From Bacteroidota bacterium (GTDB lineage Bacteria; Bacteroidota; Bacteroidia; CAIKAF01): a stretch of DNA of 64,000 nucleotides. Location of the stretch: positions 81,014 to 145,013 of the forward strand of contig VGMT01000003.1 in the NCBI GenBank assembly GCA_016866335.1, written 5' to 3'. Positions within the stretch are counted from its first letter, which is position 1, and every line of letters starts with the position of its first letter. Positions 59,893-64,000 of the stretch are shown piece by piece. The notes below the pieces were generated by a model. It saw only the letters and a list, made by a program, of their open reading frames with translations. It was not told the origin of the DNA and did not search any database. The position numbers and the translations under genes were made by a program.

Positions 59893-60788
59893 TACAGGGC
59901 TATTTTTTGATTGCCGCTCAAATGACCGTCAACGTATATTTCGACCGAGTAGGTTCCGGCGGGAAATACATCTTGTTGCCAAATCACCTCTCTTTGTAGA
60001 GCTTCTCCTGTGTACACAAATTCCAGTTTTTTGCTAAACGGAAGTTCTTGGCCTTGATGGGTTTTAAACTTTTCGATGCCCAAGCCGGCATCGGCCATGA
60101 CAAAACCTTCGGGGTTCAACAAGCGAATGTAGGCCAAATGACTTCCCTGAACTGCCACACTGTTGGGTGCTAGGGTAAATGCGATGGATATTCGGTCGGT
60201 TTTTTTTGCTTTGTCGGTCGGTTTTTCTTTTCCTTTTGAACGAAGTTCAACCGCTTGCAGTTGAACAGATTGAATGCGCAGTTGAGCGGCCAATTCAACC
60301 TTGGTAAGCAGGGTTTCATTTTTTTCCCTAGTTTCATCTAGAGCCACACTTAATTCGGTGTTTTCATACCGAAGTTTCTTGTTTTCTTCCTCTAAAATGG
60401 CTAGCCTTTGAAGGTATTCATTTTTGGTTTTTTGCAGTTCGGCATACCTCAGTTTTAAAACCTGGTAATCTTGGTTTGTCAAGATTAGCCTTGATATTTG
60501 ATTTTTTTGCTCTTCAATTTTTTGGGTAGCCTCAGCCAGCAAAGAATCCAATGAGGCGCTTCGGCCCTTGTATTGTTCTAAATCGGCCAGGGCCAAATCT
60601 ACCTCTTTCTGCAGGTCGGCTTTTCGTTCAGCAAGGGTGTCAACCTGCTGTGTCATGACCAAAATTTGGGTGGTTTGTTTTGAGGTTCGAAGCAATAAAA
60701 ACCCATTTAGGGCCAGAGAGCACAGAATCAGAACGACCAAAACCAAGTTTATCGGCTTGCTTTTTGAATTTGGATTTTCGGAACTCAT
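59889..60788 (-). CDS. membrane-anchored coiled-coil protein
   Basis: 299 residues from the ATG at 60788. One N-terminal membrane helix (about 14-34, VLVVLILCSLALNGFLLL), a long coiled coil (about 45-185, heptads such as LEEENKKLRYENTELSVALD), then a beta domain (ISIAFTLAPNSVAVQGSHLA ... PAGTYSVEIYVDGHLSGNQK). I recognise no named family; it is a plausible envelope scaffold. Its promoter box sits 4 nt before the ATG. Operon with the DUF4296 lipoprotein. Confidence 0.82.
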   Translation of the reverse strand: MSSENPNSKSKPINLVLVVLILCSLALNGFLLLRTSKQTTQILVMTQQVDTLAERKADLQKEVDLALADLEQYKGRSASLDSLLAEATQKIEEQKNQISRLILTNQDYQVLKLRYAELQKTKNEYLQRLAILEEENKKLRYENTELSVALDETREKNETLLTKVELAAQLRIQSVQLQAVELRSKGKEKPTDKAKKTDRISIAFTLAPNSVAVQGSHLAYIRLLNPEGFVMADAGLGIEKFKTHQGQELPFSKKLEFVYTGEALQREVIWQQDVFPAGTYSVEIYVDGHLSGNQKIALY

Positions 60789-60792
60789 AGTG

Positions 60793-60800
60793 CAAAGGTA
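60793..60800 (-). promoter_or_regulatory. -7 box of coiled-coil gene, start-proximal
   Basis: Minus-strand TACCTTTG, then CACT, then the ATG at 60788. Confidence 0.65.
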
Positions 60801-60823
60801 AACAAGGAGAACCGAAACTTGGT

Positions 60824-61900
60824 TTATGGGTTTTTCAATCCTGTTCCGGTTAATGGAATCAAGGTGTTCGATGGGCAACCGCTGGATTTCCACGCAGCTA
60901 GGGCTACGGCCGAGGTAAATTCAGTGTACCAGCCTTGTTTAAAAAGCGCCGTGCCCGCCGCAAGGATGTCGGGTTCCGATACAGAAACGATGCGCCCGCC
61001 GGTTTCATTTACAGCCGCTTTGATTTGCTTCATTCTAGGCGGGTTACCAATGGCAATTCCTGGAGCCAATGAACTGCCGGAATGTACAGGTTGGCCAAAG
61101 AGCAAGGGCGCACAAACATCGGTTTGAGCTGCCGATAACCGAACGGGAGAGGGCAAGCAGCGGGCTCCTTCCATTTCTTTTAAGGCCAAATAGCATCCCA
61201 ATAAAAGAGTTCCGTTGCCTACAGGAAACAGAATTTCATCGGGCCAAGTGGCTTGACCTAGTTCTACTTGGTCCAGCAATTCCCACAAAAACGTTTTTGT
61301 GCCATGTAGAAACAGAGGGTTCCAAACATGGCTGGCCAGGTATCCTTGGTCTGCTTGAGACAATAGCGCCTGGGTTACATCTTCTCTGTTTCCGTTCACA
61401 AATTCAATTTCGGCCCCATAGCTTTTAAGTTGCTTTCGTTTTGATGGGGAGAGGTCGGCTGGCACAAAAATTCGGCATGGTATTCCAATACGGGCCGAAT
61501 AGGCCGCCACAGAAATTCCGGCGTTTCCGGAAGAGTCTTGCAGCAATAATTTGGGTTGAACCGATTGGACATGCTGCATAAGCCCTGCTGTGCCCCGGTC
61601 TTTGTACGAGCCGGTAGGCATTAGAAAGTCCAGTTTAAGTTGCAAAGGGTGTCCAAAAAACACCGATTGTTCCACTGGGGTGCAAGGTTCGCCCAAGCCT
61701 AGCCATTTTTCTGGGTCAGCAAAAGGGATGAGCGTTGCATATCTGCGCATTCCGTTGTAATTTGAGAAGGTAGGCCGTTGCTGAAACTGAAGTTCAAGCC
61801 AATGGCAAGGATTGGCTGGTAAGTCCAATCTATTGGGAGCGCTCAGCCTCGTAGATTCTGGAAAGGCGAGCCAATGGAGGTCTAGGTTCAAGCTGTCCAT
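60824..61900 (-). CDS. threonine-synthase-like PLP enzyme
   Basis: 358 residues, fold type II PLP enzyme. The PLP lysine is in MPTGSYKDRG, the phosphate loops are LLQDSSGNAGISV and FPVGNGTLLLG, and the end LIPLTGTGLKNP matches threonine synthase. It is shorter than the standard Bacteroidota ThrC, so a paralogue acting on a related hydroxy-amino substrate is possible. Its start overlaps the histidine kinase gene by 13 bp, an odd pairing. Confidence 0.85.
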   Translation of the reverse strand: MDSLNLDLHWLAFPESTRLSAPNRLDLPANPCHWLELQFQQRPTFSNYNGMRRYATLIPFADPEKWLGLGEPCTPVEQSVFFGHPLQLKLDFLMPTGSYKDRGTAGLMQHVQSVQPKLLLQDSSGNAGISVAAYSARIGIPCRIFVPADLSPSKRKQLKSYGAEIEFVNGNREDVTQALLSQADQGYLASHVWNPLFLHGTKTFLWELLDQVELGQATWPDEILFPVGNGTLLLGCYLALKEMEGARCLPSPVRLSAAQTDVCAPLLFGQPVHSGSSLAPGIAIGNPPRMKQIKAAVNETGGRIVSVSEPDILAAGTALFKQGWYTEFTSAVALAAWKSSGCPSNTLIPLTGTGLKNP

Positions 61901-62946
61901 TTTTCAATAGTAAATGAAAATGTGGAACCTTTGCCGGGCAAGGAACGCGCATGTATAGTTTGGTTGTGGGCCTCAACCAAGTGTTTTACAATGCTCAGGC
62001 CCAAACCGCTGCCGCCTTGGTTTCTGCTTCGGCTTCGGTCAACACGATAAAAGCGTTCAAACAAACGGTTTAGGTGTTCTTCTGAAATTCCGGGACCATC
62101 GTCGCTAACCTCAATCAGCATGCGGTCGTCCATGTCGTAAAACGAAACCTTGGTTTGACCGTTGTCGTTACCATAGGCAATGGAATTTACCAATAAATTG
62201 GTAAGTATTTGGCGCAGCGCGTTTCGGTCGGCACGAACCCAGATAGGGGCAGAATAGCTGTCTTTAAACTGCAGGCGTACTCCCCGATTTCGGGCTTTCA
62301 TTTCAAGCAATTCAAATAGGTCTCCGGCAAGCGTCACCAAATCCAGTTTCTCCAAATCCATTTGCACCCGCCCAGATTCCAGTTTGTGGATGGTGTCAAG
62401 GTCTTCGATAAGCGAGATCATTCGCTCTACGTTTTTTTCGGCGTTTTGAAGGTACTTTTCTGCAATTTCTTTGTCGTAAAGGCCCCCATCAACCAAGGTA
62501 GATAAATACCCTTGGATATTAAAAATGGGGGTTTTAAGTTCATGGGAAAGGTTCCCGATAAAATCGCGGCGATAGGCCTCCATTTTTTGAAGTTCCTCCA
62601 TTTCAGATTTTTGGCGGTTTGCCCATTGAAGTACCTCTGCATTTACCTCGCCAATCACATCGCCACCTGAACGTATTCGGTTTTTTAGATTGCTGCCTGG
62701 GGTTTTGGATTTTAGTTGGTGAATGGTTTTGTACACCAGTTTGATTTTGCGGTACAGGAATTTTTCAAGGATAAATTGCACCAAGGCATACAGAGCCCAT
62801 CCCATGGTGATGCAAATTAGGGCTGGCCAATACCAAGGTCCTGAAATGGGGGCCAGCCAAGCCAACAGCAAAAGCATAATGCCCAACATGGCCGATCCGG
62901 CCAGGGCTACGTACAGGGCTAGTAGCCTTGGGGAGGCGTTTTTCAT
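61888..62946 (-). CDS. PhoR-like sensor histidine kinase
   Basis: 352 residues: two N-terminal helices (about 7-30 and 38-60), a linker with coiled coil, a HisKA domain with H135 in IGNLSHELKTPIFN, and an HATPase domain with NLLVNSIAYGNDNGQ (N box), VSDDGPGISEEH (G1) and GGSGLGLSIVKHLV (G2). No large periplasmic sensor. The box TACTTTTA ends 4 nt before the ATG. It lies 22 bp downstream of the response regulator gene. Confidence 0.92.
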   Translation of the reverse strand: MKNASPRLLALYVALAGSAMLGIMLLLLAWLAPISGPWYWPALICITMGWALYALVQFILEKFLYRKIKLVYKTIHQLKSKTPGSNLKNRIRSGGDVIGEVNAEVLQWANRQKSEMEELQKMEAYRRDFIGNLSHELKTPIFNIQGYLSTLVDGGLYDKEIAEKYLQNAEKNVERMISLIEDLDTIHKLESGRVQMDLEKLDLVTLAGDLFELLEMKARNRGVRLQFKDSYSAPIWVRADRNALRQILTNLLVNSIAYGNDNGQTKVSFYDMDDRMLIEVSDDGPGISEEHLNRLFERFYRVDRSRSRNQGGSGLGLSIVKHLVEAHNQTIHARSLPGKGSTFSFTIEKWTA

Positions 62947-62950
62947 ACGT

Positions 62951-62958
62951 TAAAAGTA
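62951..62958 (-). promoter_or_regulatory. -7-like box before histidine kinase, start-proximal
   Basis: Minus-strand TACTTTTA (7 of 8), then ACGT, then the ATG at 62946. It overlaps the gap after the response regulator gene, so an internal promoter is possible. Confidence 0.4.
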
Positions 62959-62968
62959 CAGAGAACCC

Positions 62969-63655
62969 TTAAAACTCAAACTTGTACCCCACACCTTTAA
63001 CGGTGCGGATGTACTCGTCGCCGAGTTTTTCGCGCAGTTTGCGGATGTGCACATCAATAGTGCGGTCTCCCACCACTACATCTTCGCCCCAAACCAATTT
63101 AAGAATTTTGTCTCGACCAAATACCTTACCCGGCTTTGAGGCCAACAAAAACAAAAGCTCGAACTCTTTTTTGGGCAGCTGTTGAACCTCTTGATTTTTT
63201 TCAACGGTATACGATTCCCTGTTGATGATTAAATTACCAATAACCAAACGGTCGGAAGCAAGGCTTTCGTCGGGATTTTGAATTCTGCGAAGCAAGGCCG
63301 CAACGCGAGAGGTGAGAACCCGAGGTTTAATAGGCTTGGTTATATAGTCGTCGGCTCCGGCATCAAATCCAGCTATCTGGGAATAATCCTCGCCCCGAGC
63401 GGTTAAAAATGCCACCAAAGTATGGGTAAGGGTTTCATTCCCTCGAATCATTCTGCAGGTTTCAATGCCATCCATGTCGGGCATCATGACATCCAATAGA
63501 ATCAAATGAGGTTTGAATTCCAAGGCCTTCGTAATGGCTGAACGTCCATTGGAGCATACTTCAACCTCATACCCTTCACGGCGAAGATTGAATCCAATAA
63601 AATCCAAAATATCGGGTTCATCGTCAACCAATAAAATGCGTAGGGTATCGCTCAT
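62969..63655 (-). CDS. OmpR/PhoB-type response regulator
   Basis: 228 residues: receiver domain with acidic pocket D11-D12, phospho-acceptor D55 in LLDVMMPDMDG and the conserved Lys of YITKPIK, then a winged helix (LLFLLASKPGKVFGRDKILK, VVGDRTIDVHIRKLREKLGD). It pairs with the kinase downstream; together they look like a phosphate-type PhoBR pair, though the signal is not shown. A box TTCCTTTG lies 16 nt before the ATG. Confidence 0.95.
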   Translation of the reverse strand: MSDTLRILLVDDEPDILDFIGFNLRREGYEVEVCSNGRSAITKALEFKPHLILLDVMMPDMDGIETCRMIRGNETLTHTLVAFLTARGEDYSQIAGFDAGADDYITKPIKPRVLTSRVAALLRRIQNPDESLASDRLVIGNLIINRESYTVEKNQEVQQLPKKEFELLFLLASKPGKVFGRDKILKLVWGEDVVVGDRTIDVHIRKLREKLGDEYIRTVKGVGYKFEF

Positions 63656-64000
63656 TGCACAGATGTTTATACAAAGGAAAAGAAGTCAGGTTAAGCTAAG
63701 GTTAAATCTAATTTAACAAAGAACCAAGATTCGCTCAGCTTAAATTTGAAAATTTAATATTCGATGCCGTCTGTTTTTTTACCGCTAAAGCTTGAAATAC
63801 CTAAAGATAGAGAGCCAATTGGATTGGTTTTTACGCTACATTTGAAAGGGAATCGGCGTAGTTTTTTTTTCGCCCACCAAATAATGGGCTGAAAACCATA
63901 CCCTTGTTTTAAAAACACAAGTGTCCGATAAAAATACAAATCTATCATTTTTCAGTCTGAAAGCCTTGATTTTACTGCTGTGAAAGGCTTGATTTCAAAA
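63656..64000. other. 345-bp end region, no supported gene
   Basis: AT-rich. It contains the presumed promoter of the response regulator and a 64-codon minus-strand frame (63754-63948) with no recognisable domain. I do not call it a gene, though it could be the 3' part of one beyond the edge. Confidence 0.4.

Noticed and set aside
63754..63948. 64-codon minus-strand frame
   Set aside because: No domain, AT-rich, no promoter; could be chance or a fragment, so not called as a gene.

Overview
This window reads as a chromosome segment of a Bacteroidota bacterium (Flavobacteriia/Cytophagia/Chitinophagia-like; I cannot go lower with confidence). The reasons are sigma-A promoters of the TAnnTTTG type, almost no Shine-Dalgarno sequences, exported proteins with type IX secretion (T9SS) C-terminal sorting domains, a TonB-dependent receptor, a UpxY-type NusG paralogue, DUF4296 and DUF2147 proteins, a GldL_N-like peptide and an Omp28-like protein. 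Gene density is high, there are no tRNA or rRNA genes, no CRISPR and no transposase. Base composition is mid-40s %GC by eye, except for an AT-rich patch at about 2.9-4.25 kb.

Layout. 0-2.8 kb: partial M23/LysM endopeptidase, ilvE, an SDR oxidoreductase. 2.9-6.7 kb: AT-rich pair with an HTTM-like membrane protein, a large GT-C-like membrane protein, small membrane peptides. 6.7-9.9 kb: four-gene minus-strand operon with a surface-sugar flavour (DUF2147, GT-B-like, SpsF-like cytidylyltransferase, N-terminal half of transketolase). 10.2-13.7 kb: exported caspase-like protease, a DUF4384-like partner and a divergent barrel protein. 13.9-16.9 kb: steroid-5-alpha-reductase-like, MaoC, HAD phosphatase, DUF1566 exported protein. 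17.5-22.4 kb: T9SS metalloprotease, frameshifted ribE, Omp28-like T9SS protein. 22.5-26.6 kb: MlaFE lipid transporter, AraC regulator, PseG-like hydrolase, dcd. 26.7-31.1 kb: TonB receptor, then a Skp / outer-membrane barrel / UpxY operon. 31.2-37.7 kb: RluA, panB, lipoprotein esterase, yeast-type cytosine deaminase, acs, phosphoesterase, K+ channel. 37.8-48.5 kb: two small lipoprotein genes (one broken), deiodinase-like redoxin, lnt, acyl-CoA carboxylase beta, metG-pabB-tilS. 48.7-64 kb: Ppx/GppA with an ABC-2 exporter, TetR/ABC1 kinase, DivIC, glyS, purN, small exported proteins, threonine-synthase-like enzyme and a PhoR/PhoB-type pair.

Two signals stand out beyond the genes. (1) A GC-rich element of about 150 bp occurs six times (10036, 13751, 17386, 39965, 41873, 48552), always at the 3' end of a gene. 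It has a fixed hairpin with loop GACTTTAGGA, and its flanking helices change sequence between copies while keeping complementarity. This covariation makes it a strong candidate for an undescribed structured RNA or folded repeat family. (2) In at least eleven genes the -7 box TAnnTTTG (or TAnnTTTA) sits only 3-5 nt before the start codon, which predicts leaderless mRNAs for many transcription units, including metG, purN, panB, lnt and divIC.
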